Source: Ceratorhiza oryzae-sativae (taxonomy: Eukaryota > Basidiomycota > Agaricomycetes > Cantharellales > Ceratobasidiaceae). From it: a DNA stretch of 64,000 nucleotides. The DNA is taken from NCBI GenBank assembly GCA_030998015.1, contig JARWMV010000233.1, positions 1,550,001 to 1,614,000 of the forward strand, read 5' to 3'. The notes beneath the pieces are model-generated. The model was not told the origin of the DNA. It saw only the letters and a list, made by a program, of their open reading frames with translations, and searched no databases. Positions 1 through 10,505 of the stretch are shown in pieces. Made by a program: the position numbers and the translations under genes. The stretch's first letter is position 1. Each line of letters starts with the position of its first letter.

Positions 1-65
1 CGGTTGGTATAGGCCTTTATCTGGTGGGTGGCGAGACAAAACAATTTGACGGCGAAGAAATGGAT

Positions 66-73
66 CTGGACAC
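66..73. repeat. Target-site duplication of hAT element, left copy
   Basis: CTGGACAC lies directly before the left terminal repeat and is repeated exactly at 10302-10309. Eight base pairs is the standard duplication length of hAT transposons. Confidence 0.93.
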
Positions 74-250
74 CAGTGTTGGTAATAACACATGTTATCG
101 TGTTAGTCAATGTTACTTATGTAATGGGTTAAAGTTATGTCAAAGTTAATGTCATATGTTAGAGCCACGTGATTACATGCGCAAAGAGACTGGCAACAGG
201 CAAAGCGTAGAGCGAGTAGATACACACAACTGATTAGTTTAAGACATCGC

Positions 251-3200
251 TCAAGGAGTTTGGTCAGATACAACCAGGTAAAATGTCTCTCGTGTGGCTA
301 AATCATATATCTCAAGCTCTTTCTGTAAGTTAACAAGTCCACCTTTCATGAAGACATCCAAACCTTGCCCCTCGGAGTCGGAATAGCTATAGTTAAATAG
401 TTCAGCCAGCGTAATAGCAATTTGTGTGCCGAAGAAGGTTCGTGATTGCCGAGAGGTAGTACCGGGTTCGGGCTTGATGGGTGCCTCAAACTCCTCATCT
501 CGCGGATCCTCATCGTCCAATACATCTTGCTGGAGCCTCGCTGCGAGCGCAGCAATGTCATGAGACACAGGATCTTCGTCCATCATGTCAATATTGGCAA
601 CTTCTTCTGCGGTCTTGTCATGCTGATCAGTATTCAATTCCGGGCCGGGAGCGACTGAACTTGTAGGGTGAATAGATAACCCGCCGAATTGGCGTTGTAG
701 ACGGGCTCAAGTTAGTCCCTCGGTGGCATGCTTGCGCTTCAGGTCCATTCGTACGACCGCCGTGTCAAACACCTTATCAAAGGCGAGTTGAGCTTGGCGC
801 TTTGTGTGAATGTGACCCATTTCGCTGAATAGCCTCTCGCATCCGGCGGAGTTAGCTACAATCAACAGCACATGGATCGCAAGGTGTGCTAGCTGGTGGC
901 GGCCGGAGTTTGGCGTCTTGTATGCGAGTAGCCCTGACCAGATGCTGACAAGGTTGATTGGTCGGCCCTATAGTGTATTTAGATTGTTATCAACAGTATA
1001 TCTATGCATCTTGAAATAGACAACCTACTGCACGCTCATAGGATAGTCGAAGCTCTTCATAGTCCCATCTATTGGGATGAAACTCATTACGGCCCTCATA
1101 ATAGTCCAGGAATGCCTTGTGCAACTCCAGATCGTTCTCCATCTGGAACACGCGACGGAATACACGCTTTGCTACTCCATATAGAGACGATCGATTGAGT
1201 CGCATGTTTTGGGGGTTGAAGAGTCCAGCTCGAATGAATGGATTTAGGAAAACAGCCAGAATAAAGGGATCTTGATCGGTTTTTGACCATCGACGTTCAA
1301 GACTGGCCAAAATACATCGTTGGACTTCAAGATCAAGACCTTGCACTGAATATGTGTGAGAAAGTCGACCAAGTTCAACCAATATGTGATCAAGCTGGGT
1401 TGTGGGTGCTTGAGAAACGTTCACTGCGATGGCAAGGGACTCAAGATAGTGTTTAAGCCTATTTAAGAATACATCAGTCAGCCAAAGCGATGTGTAAGAA
1501 GCAAAAGCCATTCACTCGCTGAGCTTATGCCAAAACCCCAGGTCTTCTATATTCCTTATAATTTTTTCAACTAGCTGCTTATTCTCTGAGGATCGACCAG
1601 CGCTATCCCGGAACGCCTCAGGTTTAAGTGTTACCAGAGAGCGGAGCGTACGAGACTTGGAAATCAAGCTAGAGAAGGACAGAAAGTGAGCAGTCCAGCG
1701 CGTAATTGATGGTACGCTGAAGCTATGCATCCTGCCAGTTGCCTGAACTTGTTCTTCATGCAGGAGACCAAGTAAATAAGAGTGATTTAACATCCACTTG
1801 ATTATCTCTATTGCATCCGCTGCAGCGCTCACAAGCCTGGATTTGAGACGCAGAATATCCCCAACGACCAGATTCACCTATCGAAGCACAAATCAGAGTA
1901 ATCAATCACATATATTCACCTCTTTGCTTACCTGATGCGCCCAGCAGTCAAAAACCAGTATATGAGGCCGCATGCAATGCAAGCGAACTCGCATTGCCCT
2001 GGAATCACCTCCTGCATCTGAAACCCATGCAATGACATGTACACCATAGTCCTTTTCTGCCTTGTCAATGTCTGAGAGCACAGCATTTAAGTGATTTTCC
2101 GCTGTCTTGCGTTGGGCCAACATATCGTGAACCTTGATGGTATAAGTCTGGTCACAAATGAGTATCATATCAGAATAAACTATAGAAAAATAACTTCACC
2201 TTGTAATCGACTGACAACATCGATGCTAGCAAGTAGTTCCGTTTAATATTCTTCCAGCCATCACTCATGCCTGTTGCTATACGCCCTTTTACAGCTTCAT
2301 GCATTGATGCATTGGCAAGCTCGACCTCCTGGCGTAATACATCACCAGACAGCTTGTGCCGATCAGGAAGCTTGGCTTCAGGAACCCAGTTCTGGAAGAA
2401 TAGTTGGGTCTGAGGTTGATTGATTGCATGCCACAAGAATCCGTTGGCCACCCAAAGCCTACAGAGGTCAGACTCAAAGCGCTTCTGGTCCTCTTTTGAT
2501 AGGCCACCCCACAACCCAGGTGTACCTGATATCTGGCAGTCCACAGGTTGCGACCGTCACAAACTGACATGCATATATCCACTCTATAATATTTTCTCGA
2601 TTTATTACATTTTATGAGATCATCTTCAAAACATACTTGCCTTTTATGGTATATCTGTACCATGTGACTCAGGGAATGTTCCGGACTGGTAACCAAGATG
2701 TATTTCAACTCCAATGTGAAATTCTGCAGTTCTGCAGTCGCTTCTACTGCTTCTATCTCTTATCAGTCGTGACTCACTGTACAGACTTGTTTGTTATGAT
2801 GTGGCTTGTACTATGTATATAAACCAGGTCAAGTTTGCAGAGGACTCCTCAAGAACTTGACCTCTTGTCGAATACAAGTTCTTTTTTTATTCTCTTACTA
2901 TTTTCCTCGTTGCCTGACTTGTCGTCGTTGACATCAGGTCAAGTTCTTGACAATCGTAAGTCTCAGTGTCGTCTGGGATACTTTTGGAACGCCGTTGGCG
3001 TTGTCTCAAGATAACTCCCCATTGCCTTCCCCAATCCTACTCCACCTACCCACAGCCACAAGATATCATTGCCCTATACGCGCCTCTGTGAAACCTTGCA
3101 TAGTCAGGTCCCTCACACGTTGTAACAAGCTTTGGTTCTCTAATCTCTTTCGTCAACAAGAGGTGGGGTCGCTCATTGCCCTTAAGTAGCTGAGCAACGG

Positions 3201-6200
3201 AGGTCACCTTCCTATTCCAATAGACTTGGGAAAGGGTCTATTTTTCTCTTTTATCTTGCTCTCGCTCGAGTACGTCTCTGACGGAACGCACAGCCCTCAA
3301 GTGGCACAACCTTTTACAGAAGACCAGCGCTGCAGTCTGTGTGGGTGGTTCGGACACCTGTCGATCCACTGTTTCACCCTCAACTCAGTCGAAAGTATCC
3401 TTGAAGAAGCCAGGCACATCGATTTCAACCGAGTAGTAATCATCAAAGTCCGCCCCCAGAAAGTCGGACACACTCAACAAGCCTTTGTCACTGAGCCAGG
3501 TGCCCCTGAGTGCAAAATTTGCCATTGGGCAAATGGAGCCACCTTCCCAGCGCACTGCCCTTACTGTCCTAAGAAGGACAAATTCCTCTATTACTACACC
3601 ATCCCCCGCAACCAGCTATAAGCTGGAGAACCTTGGCCAACAGCTTCTTCGTCACCTGCTAAACACTATCAAAAATTTCCAAGACAGGTACCATTACTAC
3701 CGGAATAAGTATGAAGAAACCTGTGAAAAACTTCACGAAGCCGAGGCCTGTTGCGTATACCTAACCAAGCGGTTGCGCAAACACCAGGAGGACTACCTAT
3801 CCCTCCTCCAAGACCACCTCAGACTAGAATCTATAGTCCGAGAATCAATTGCACCCCAAGAGTACGCCTTCCCCGTCTTCTCAACACCATCAGACCTTCC
3901 TCACCCCACCTTTCTAAGTGGCACAGGCTTGCCAATTGAGGAAGAAGTACCCCTTCCGGCAGCCCAAATCAATCCTCCCCAAGGAAGCACTCCTTCGGGA
4001 TCAAATTAAACTAAAGAGGGTGGAGTGCCCATATCATTGCCAAGACACCAAAAGTTGGGACTTGGACAATACTTGGTTGAGGTTTGCAGGAATCGGGAAC
4101 TTCGAAATTTACAGACTTGTGAGGGGAACAGAAATCCTTTACTACCAAAACAATTCTCAATTCCCTGTACTTCCCTACTGTCTCCATCGCCTTTAAAAAT
4201 CTACTTAAGTTCCTTCTGAAATGGCATCACCAACCCCCGCCCCTGCTTGGGCAAATATGTCTGATGGAGATAAGGTCATCTATATGCTTCAATCAATGGA
4301 CGAACTGCAAGAGCGAACCAATAATCTCCAAAACAATATTGGGGACGTCGAACACAATAATAAGACCTACACAGACTCACTCGAGGCCAAACTTACCACG
4401 AATCAGACAAAAATAGATGCGGATGTGGCCGGATTAGCCACCAATGTCAACAACCTAGTGGGAATGATAGCCATTCTCCAATCCACTATCACGCGCATTG
4501 AAGCGCAAATCAACACCTCCGTGGGTGGCTCAGGTACCGTTCAAATACCTGCTCCCTCCAGTACAGCCCAACCACAACCAACAGCACCTGTTCCCTCAGG
4601 AGGGTCGACCGCAAAAGTTAAAATGGCCGCCCCTCAAAAGTTTGATGGCACAAAACAAGAAGACGCCATCTCATTCAGAATTGCATGTGCCAGATACATC
4701 AATACAAACATGAGTGGGCATTCGGCTGATCAAGTGGTCGCCTTCATCACCTCTTATCTTGAAGGGTCAGCAGCTGAATGGGTCAACTCCTACGAGGAAT
4801 TTGAAATCTTAAACCCTGGAACCGCAATCCCATGGCTTCATGACGCCAACCTGTTTTGGCAGGAATTCACCACCCGATATGGGGACTTGAACCGAACTGA
4901 AAATAACCGTGACAAATGGCGGAAACTGAAACAATCCAAAACAGTCCAAGACTACCTCACTCTGTTCAACCTATACTTGACTGGGCTCAACTACAATGAT
5001 GCAGCTATGCGTGATCAGTTCTACAATGGTTTGTCGTCTGATGTAACAGACAGCATGGTAGCCCAAAATTACGATCCCTGCACAAAGACATTTGCCCAGC
5101 TCACACAGCGGGCCCTGGAAATTGACCGCCACCTCATTTCCTTCAGTAGCAAGAGGACATCTCATGGGGGTAACAAGTCCAGCAGCAACAATGCTTCGAC
5201 TAGCAGGCCCATGAATAACCCCCAAAGCACTCCCCAAAAGGAGAAATTCAAGAATGGGGAACGCATATACAAGATTAAAGATGGCAGGGCTATAAAAGGT
5301 CAAATTGTAGCCATTGGGCCCAATGCAAAGGGCTTCATGGTTCCAACCGTCTGTTACGATGGCAGTAATGCCAACATACAAGAATCCTTCAAAGACATAA
5401 AGAAGGATAACCATCCACCAGTGGCCCCCAAGGCAAAGGACCCAGACGCAATGGATCTGGATAGCGCAGGAAAAGGGAAGGGGACAAACACCTGTTACAA
5501 CTGTGGAGGGCGTGGCCACATTGCCGCCAAATGCCCTTCAGCCAAGATGTCAGGATACGAGGCAGCAGTTGAGGATGTAGAAACAACCGACAACTAGTCA
5601 GTAAAAGAATGAGCTCAAACCATGCCAGGGGGGCGGTCTTGGGCGCTATGTTACAAAATGCACATAATGAAAATAAAAATATGGAAATGGAATGTATGTC
5701 GTTAGGAAACCAATCACAACTACAGTTTTTCTTTCATGCATTCCCTCTGCGCATAACCCCCGAACACAAGTCCGCATATAACATGAAAAAATTCAACGGA
5801 TGGGCCATGATTGACTCAGGGGCCACGTCAGTATTTATACATGAAGATTTGGTTAAACAATACTGTATTCCTACCGTCGCCCTAAAAACACCTAAGAAAC
5901 TGAGGGTAATCGATGGAAGGGAGATAGACTCTGGGTCTGTGACCCACTACTGCACCTTTGAGTTGTGCATTCAAGAGCACCAAGAGATCCTCAGTGCCTA
6001 TGTGGTGAACGTTGGCAAAAATGATTTAGTCCTGGGCATGTCATGGCTCAAATTCCATAACCCCAACATTGATTGGGATGGGAAAGACATGAAGTTCAAC
6101 TTGCCAATATGCCTGAAGCATTGCATCACAAAACCCTTGCACGTACATGCACATGAACCTAAGGAGCTTCAGCTGGACTCCCTAGACTCCCTCCCAACAA

Positions 6201-9200
6201 AATATAAAGAATTCCAGAAAATATTCGCTGAAGAAGACGACATCCAACCACTACCACCCCATAGAAAGTGGGACATGGAAATAGATTTAAAACCAGATGC
6301 CAAGCCAAGGCATGGTCCCATATATAGCGTGGGTGTCAAGGAAGATGCAGAATTGCGCAAAACCTTGGATCGCCAACTGAAAGCAGGGCATATCAGACCC
6401 TCAAGGTCACCAATGGCATCCCCAGTCATATTTGTCAAAAAGAAGAATGGGAAGCTACGCATGTGTATCGACTACCGGCGGCTAAACGAAATGACTGTCT
6501 CCAATGTGTACCCACTCCCCTGCATCAATGATATTGTGGAAACTTTGCAAGGAGCAAAGATATTCACCAAGTTTGACCTAAAGTGGGGCTTCAACCTCAT
6601 ACGAATTAGGGAAGGAGATGAATGGAAGGCTGCTTTCAAGACCAAATACGGGTTGTATGAGCCCTTAGTCATGCAATTTGGCCAAAAGAATGCACCAGGA
6701 ACCTTCATGGCCATGATCCAAGAGGAATTCCAGGACATCGAAGGCATTTAAGTTGTAATTTACATGGACAACATATTAGTATTCTCAAAGAACCAGGAGG
6801 AACACGATGAACATGTCAGAGAAGTCCTGCACTGGCTTCAAAAGGCTGGTCTATACTGTGCCCTGGAGAAATGTGTTTTTGACATCACTGAAGTGGACTA
6901 CCTGGGAATAGTAGTAACTCCCCAAGGGATTAAAGTAGACCCGGCCAAGGTCGAAAAGGCTGTTGAATGGCCAACCCCTACAAACCCAACCGAAGTCCTG
7001 GAAGGGTTGGGGTTTGCAAATTGGTTAAGGCACTTCATAAAAGACTTCTCAAAAATCACAAAATGTCTCTATGAACTTGTCAAGAAGGACACAAAGTGGG
7101 AATGGACAGAAGAAAGGGATCGGGCATGGAATTTGCTAAAGCAGAAATTGAAAGAAGCACCACTCCTAATTCAGCCAGAACCCAGCAAACCATTTATCTT
7201 AGAAACAGATGCCTCAGGCTATGCCACAGGTGCTGTATTATTGCAATATGGAGAAGACGGAATGCTTCACCCAATCTCCTACTATTCCAAAGCAATGGTC
7301 CCAGCAGAAAGAAACTATGATATCTACAACAAAGAAATGCTGGCGATTATAAAAGCCCTCAAACACTGGCGTCACCTACTAGAAGGGGCTGAACACCCAG
7401 TAAACATTGTTTGTGACCACAAGAATCTGGAATATTGGAAGACAAACCGGCCACTGAATGGCTGAGTCACACGATGGCATGAGTTCCTGTCCAGGTTTGA
7501 ATTCAAGATTCTATACATTGAGGGGGCAAAGAATGGCTGGGCAGACATACTCTCTAGGCTGTCAAGGCACATCCCTAAAGAGGGGGGTGAGAGCCAAGCT
7601 CTGCTGGCACAAAACCAATTTTTGGAATTAAAATCTCTGCAGCTACAAGCAATCACACCAGACCATGACCTGGAACAACTCATTAGGGATGCTATCCCAG
7701 GGGACAAGCACCTGTCAAAGGTGCTAAAAGCCCTAGACAACAATGAAAAAGTCAAAAACTGGGAATGGGACGAAGGACTTTTACGATACAAGGGCAGAAT
7801 CTATGTCCCAAACAACAAAGAACTTCGCAAGCTGGTCATGGAAAGCTGTCATGACAACCCAGCTGCAGGACACCCAGGACAGTTCAGAACATACGAATTG
7901 TTAAACTGCAAATATACATGGTCATCAATGAGAAAATCAGTCAACAAATATGTCACACATTGTGAATCTTGTATAAGGAACAAGCACAGCAACCAGGTTC
8001 CCCCAGGGCTCCTAAACCCAATACCAGCACCAGAAAAACCTTGGGAAGAAATCACCTATGATCTGATCACAGGACTACCCCTGTCAGAAGGGTTCGATGC
8101 CATATTCACAGTAGTCGACAGACTAACAAAAATGGTCCACTTTATCCCATGTCAGTCAGAGGCCAGTGCCATGGACTGCGCAAACTTGTTCCTAACCTAC
8201 GTATGGAAACTTCATGGACTACCACGGAAAACCATTTCAGACCGTGGCCCCAACTTTGCATCCAAATTCCTAAGGCACCTGTATAAACAGCTAGACATAA
8301 AACCCTCCTACTCTACAGCATATCACCCACAAACAGATGGCCAGTCAGAAAGGGCCAACCAAGTAGTAGAAGGGTACCTGAGACACTATGTATCGGACTG
8401 GCAGGACAACTGGGTCTCACTCTTACCTCTGGCCAAATTTGCCTACAACAATGGTGTCAATGCCTCAACTGGCAAAACACCATTCTTTGCAAACTACGGT
8501 TTCCACCCAAGGCTGGCAGTTGGAGACAAGGAGGAACAAGAATTCCCTGTAGCAGATAATCATGCAGAATGGCTTCAAAAGGGCCATGACGAACTCAAGG
8601 CTGCTCTGGAACTAGCAAACCAGAGGACCAAAGAATACTATGATCGGAAACATTGGACCCCAGAAGTCATCAAGGTGGGAGACAAAGTCTGGCTTGACAC
8701 CAAGAACATACACACACAACAGGCCTCCAGGAAATTGGCCCACAAGAGAGTTGGACCATTCAAGGTGGTAGCACAACACGGCACTCATGCCTTCAAACTG
8801 GACTTGCCAGTAACCATGAAAATACATCCAGTATTTCATGTCTCGCTCCTGACCAAACATAAAGACGATCCATACAGACGTCAGGTTCCCCCACCACCAC
8901 CTGTGGTAACTCCTGAAGGGGAAGAAGAATTTGAAGTGGAACAGATCATAAAATCACGATACAATAAAAGGTCTAACGTCTTCGAATACTATGTCAAATG
9001 GCTTGGCTACGACGAGCAACAATGGTTAACTTATGACAACCTGGTGAATGCACCAGAACTCATCGCCGACTATGTCAAGTCACACCCAAAGGCACCCCAG
9101 GACCACTGTGCCTTGAAGGGGGGAAGTGTCACAAACTGACACGCATATATCCACTCTATAATATTTTCTCGATTTATTACATTTTATGAGATCATCTTCA

Positions 9201-9943
9201 AAACATACTTGCCTTTTATGGTATATCTGTACCATGTGACTCAGGGAATGTTCCGGACTGGTAACCAAGATGTATTTCAACTCCAATGTGAAATTCCGCA
9301 GTTCCGCAGTTGCTTCTACTGCTTCTATCTCTTATCAGTCGTGACTCACTGTACAGACTTGTTTGTTATGATGTGGCTTGTACTATGTATATAAACCAGG
9401 TCAAGTTTGCAGAGGACTCCTCAAGAACTTGACCTCTCGTCGAATACAAGTTCTTTTTTTATTCTCTTACTATTTTCCTCATTGCCTGACTTGTCGTCGT
9501 CGACAGCGACGCTTCATGAGGGGCGTTGGACATGGTATGGCTTGGTGTATGCAAGCTGGTTTCATTCTCTAGGCGTGTTTTGGCTTGTGGATATATGAGC
9601 TTGCATCTCTTAATGTGAGCCTCGAAGCCTTCTCGTCTTCCTGAGACAGGCTCGACTAATGTTTGGGCTAAAGTAAATATGATCAGTAGGCTATTTTAGC
9701 TGGTGGTCAAAAATTATCTGTACCCCATTCCTTCAGCTCGGCGTCTGAACGAACCAATACAAGCGAGCTGCTCTCCCTGGCGGCATCTTCTTGGTGAAGA
9801 ACATCAATTTTTTCATTCAAGCATGCATTACACCAAGCGTTGAGAAAGGTACCATTTTTGCTGTGATAATCCTTTGCAGATTTGGCATCATTTGAAGGGC
9901 TCTGAGATGAGAAATAATCCCAGTGCCATAGTTTTGGGGGCAT
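251..9943 (-). CDS. hAT transposase, split by LTR retrotransposon
   Basis: Transposase of the hAT superfamily, which cuts and pastes its element by RNase-H-like chemistry. Reading on the minus strand, a first exon (about 9717-9943) carries a BED-like region with an aromatic W-x-Y-F and a C-x2-C (WCNAC). After the retrotransposon, the body continues from 2544 downward: a DUF659-like stretch (VIAWVSDAGGDSR, then FDCWAHQ), a helical insertion domain, and at about 730-960 the hAT C-terminal dimerisation motif (NSAGCERLFSEMG). An acidic tail follows and stops at 251. Several short introns separate the exons. The 6.95-kb insertion lies near the N-terminus and must abolish normal expression unless it is spliced out. 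Exact exon joins near the insertion are uncertain. The rest of the frame shows no obvious nonsense codon inside exons. Confidence 0.78.
2550..2554. repeat. Target-site duplication of LTR retrotransposon, left copy
   Basis: GCGAC directly precedes the 5' LTR and is repeated at 9506-9510 directly after the 3' LTR. Five base pairs is the typical Ty3/gypsy duplication. Confidence 0.92.
2555..2933 (+). repeat. 5' LTR
   Basis: 379 bp ending GTTGACA. The first base is C where the 3' LTR has the canonical T of TG...CA. A TATATAAA box lies at 2816-2823, so transcription should start near 2841-2850. Eight substitutions separate it from the 3' LTR and there are no indels. Confidence 0.95.
2816..2823 (+). 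promoter_or_regulatory. LTR TATA box
   Basis: TATATAAA in the 5' LTR (same in the 3' LTR at 9388-9395). Its spacing predicts a transcript start just before the 15-base segment that complements the primer-binding site. The start site itself is inferred. Confidence 0.6.
2936..2950 (+). promoter_or_regulatory. Primer-binding site, self-primer type
   Basis: AGGTCAAGTTCTTGA starts two bases after the 5' LTR. It is the exact reverse complement of TCAAGAACTTGACCT at 2849-2863 in the LTR, close to the predicted start of the transcript. This is the arrangement by which Tf1 primes reverse transcription with its own RNA 5' end instead of a tRNA. The function is inferred; the 15/15 complementarity is seen directly. 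Confidence 0.75.
3226..4009 (+). CDS. Retrotransposon upstream ORF (ORF0) with zinc knuckle and coiled coil
   Basis: Two overlapping frames precede gag. The first (3226-3621, 131 codons) has a C-x2-C-x4-H-x4-C zinc knuckle (CSLCGWFGHLSIHC) at about residues 36-49 and a second cluster with CKIC and HCPYC at about residues 97-115. The second (3485-4009, 174 codons) has a charged, leucine-rich stretch that looks like a coiled coil (roughly residues 45-120) followed by a proline-rich tail. The frames differ by one base, so they may be one ancestral gene with a frameshift, or two products. Standard Ty3/gypsy elements lack such a gene before gag, and I do not recognise its function. It is distinct from the gag knuckle further down. 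Confidence 0.5.
4221..5597 (+). CDS. gag: Gag polyprotein of Ty3/gypsy retrotransposon
   Basis: 458-residue structural protein that should form the virus-like particle and bind genomic RNA. An N-terminal coiled-coil-like stretch (about residues 20-100) is followed by a Ser/Pro/Thr linker and a retrotransposon-gag capsid domain (about 135-290, with EWVNSYEEF and FTTRYGDL). A basic region precedes a single zinc knuckle, C-x2-C-x4-H-x4-C (CYNCGGRGHIAAKC), near residue 420. It ends in TAG at 5595-5597. Pol starts 11 bases later in another frame, so expression of pol would need reinitiation or recoding. The frame is intact. Confidence 0.9.
   Translation: MASPTPAPAWANMSDGDKVIYMLQSMDELQERTNNLQNNIGDVEHNNKTYTDSLEAKLTTNQTKIDADVAGLATNVNNLVGMIAILQSTITRIEAQINTSVGGSGTVQIPAPSSTAQPQPTAPVPSGGSTAKVKMAAPQKFDGTKQEDAISFRIACARYINTNMSGHSADQVVAFITSYLEGSAAEWVNSYEEFEILNPGTAIPWLHDANLFWQEFTTRYGDLNRTENNRDKWRKLKQSKTVQDYLTLFNLYLTGLNYNDAAMRDQFYNGLSSDVTDSMVAQNYDPCTKTFAQLTQRALEIDRHLISFSSKRTSHGGNKSSSNNASTSRPMNNPQSTPQKEKFKNGERIYKIKDGRAIKGQIVAIGPNAKGFMVPTVCYDGSNANIQESFKDIKKDNHPPVAPKAKDPDAMDLDSAGKGKGTNTCYNCGGRGHIAAKCPSAKMSGYEAAVEDVETTDN
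5609..9139 (+). CDS. pol: Pol polyprotein with chromodomain, two in-frame stops
   Basis: One continuous frame read through two stops. Aspartic protease: IDSGATS at about residues 68-74. Reverse transcriptase: YPLPCINDIVETL, then a catalytic box YMDN instead of YMDD. RNase H begins at LETDASGYATGAVL. Integrase: an HHCC zinc domain (H-x-H spaced from CESC) and the DDE core (YDLITG, SDRGPNF, GQSERAN), all present. The C-terminal chromodomain (about 8935-9085; FEVEQIIKSR, YYVKWLGYDEQQWLTY) should direct integration to marked chromatin. The stops are TAA at 6749-6751 beside the RT box and TGA at 7463-7465 in RNase H. With the Asp-to-Asn change these make reverse transcription impossible from this copy. 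The last codons run into the 3' LTR. Confidence 0.9.
9116..9126 (+). promoter_or_regulatory. Polypurine tract
   Basis: An uninterrupted purine run (GAAGGGGGAAG) ends directly at the TG of the 3' LTR. This is where the plus-strand primer is made during reverse transcription. Confidence 0.8.
9127..9505 (+). repeat. 3' LTR
   Basis: 379 bp, TGTC...GACA. It is followed by the second GCGAC duplication. It differs from the 5' LTR at eight positions, every one a transition in a CpG/TpG/CpA context. Confidence 0.96.
9506..9510. repeat. Target-site duplication of LTR retrotransposon, right copy
   Basis: GCGAC, identical to 2550-2554. Confidence 0.92.
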
Positions 9944-10301
9944 TGTGAATGGTTCAGCAAAGTGATTGGGAGGGGAAAGGCTGAGGCGAGGTAAAAAAGT
10001 ATGAAGGAAATACGACGCATTAGCCCTGAGCCTTATATATGCGCATGAGCAATGCTCTAGACGATTCCAGCACACCAAAGACACCTGTAGCTTGCTCAGC
10101 TCTTAGTGATCCCGCCAGAGTCTGACTGTAAGTGTTCGGCCTCTATTTACATTCGGAATGACTAATCAAGTCTCGGCCTCGGCTAGAGGTCCGCAAATTT
10201 CAACTGACATTGACATTGCCATGTCAGACATCACGTGCTTGACATTGACTCGGCTAACATGTATGTAAATTTAACAGTGTTAATGTCAATTACCAACACT
10301 G

Positions 10302-10309
10302 CTGGACAC
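10302..10309. repeat. Target-site duplication of hAT element, right copy
   Basis: CTGGACAC, identical to 66-73, directly after the right terminal repeat. Confidence 0.93.
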
Positions 10310-10505
10310 TACATTTAGGGGTACCCAATCAATGCAATGTATTTGAGCCTCGGGCATCCGCGCAATCATCGCCTGCGGCCAAAAATACTTCATATCGAAC
10401 GATGTTATATACCGTCCCATGGGCGTTGGTATGCCAGCTCAAAGAATATGTAGAATACAATGCATCTTATATGATTTATATGAATTACACAAACGCACGA
10501 TCCCA

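Larger units (their letters stand above)
2555..9505 (+). mobile_element. Ty3/gypsy chromovirus LTR retrotransposon (Tf1/Tf2-like)
   Basis: A complete 6951-bp element: two 379-bp LTRs, a primer-binding site, an upstream cysteine-rich ORF, gag, pol (protease, reverse transcriptase, RNase H, integrase, chromodomain), a polypurine tract, and flanking GCGAC duplications. The order RT-RNaseH-integrase plus a C-terminal chromodomain makes it a chromovirus. The primer site matches its own LTR, as in Tf1/sushi elements. LTR identity is 371/379. Pol has two in-frame stops and an altered catalytic YMDD box, so this copy is not autonomous. It sits inside the hAT transposase gene. Confidence 0.96.
74..10301 (-). 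mobile_element. hAT-superfamily DNA transposon, interrupted by a retrotransposon
   Basis: The left end begins CAGTGTTGGTAAT at 74 and the right end is its exact complement, ending at 10301. This gives 13-bp terminal inverted repeats of hAT type flanked by an 8-bp duplication. Subterminal regions also match loosely (both carry CACGTGAT and tracts rich in TGTCAA or GTTAAT). Without the inserted retrotransposon and its 5-bp duplication the element is about 3.27 kb. It codes for one transposase on the minus strand. The element ends about 200 bp past the stop codon of the proteasome gene, so it does not disrupt that gene. The ends and most exons look intact, suggesting a fairly recent arrival followed by the retrotransposon insertion. 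Confidence 0.93.

Noticed and set aside
4971..5519. Minus-strand ORF of 182 codons inside gag
   Set aside because: Antisense shadow of gag with no motif.
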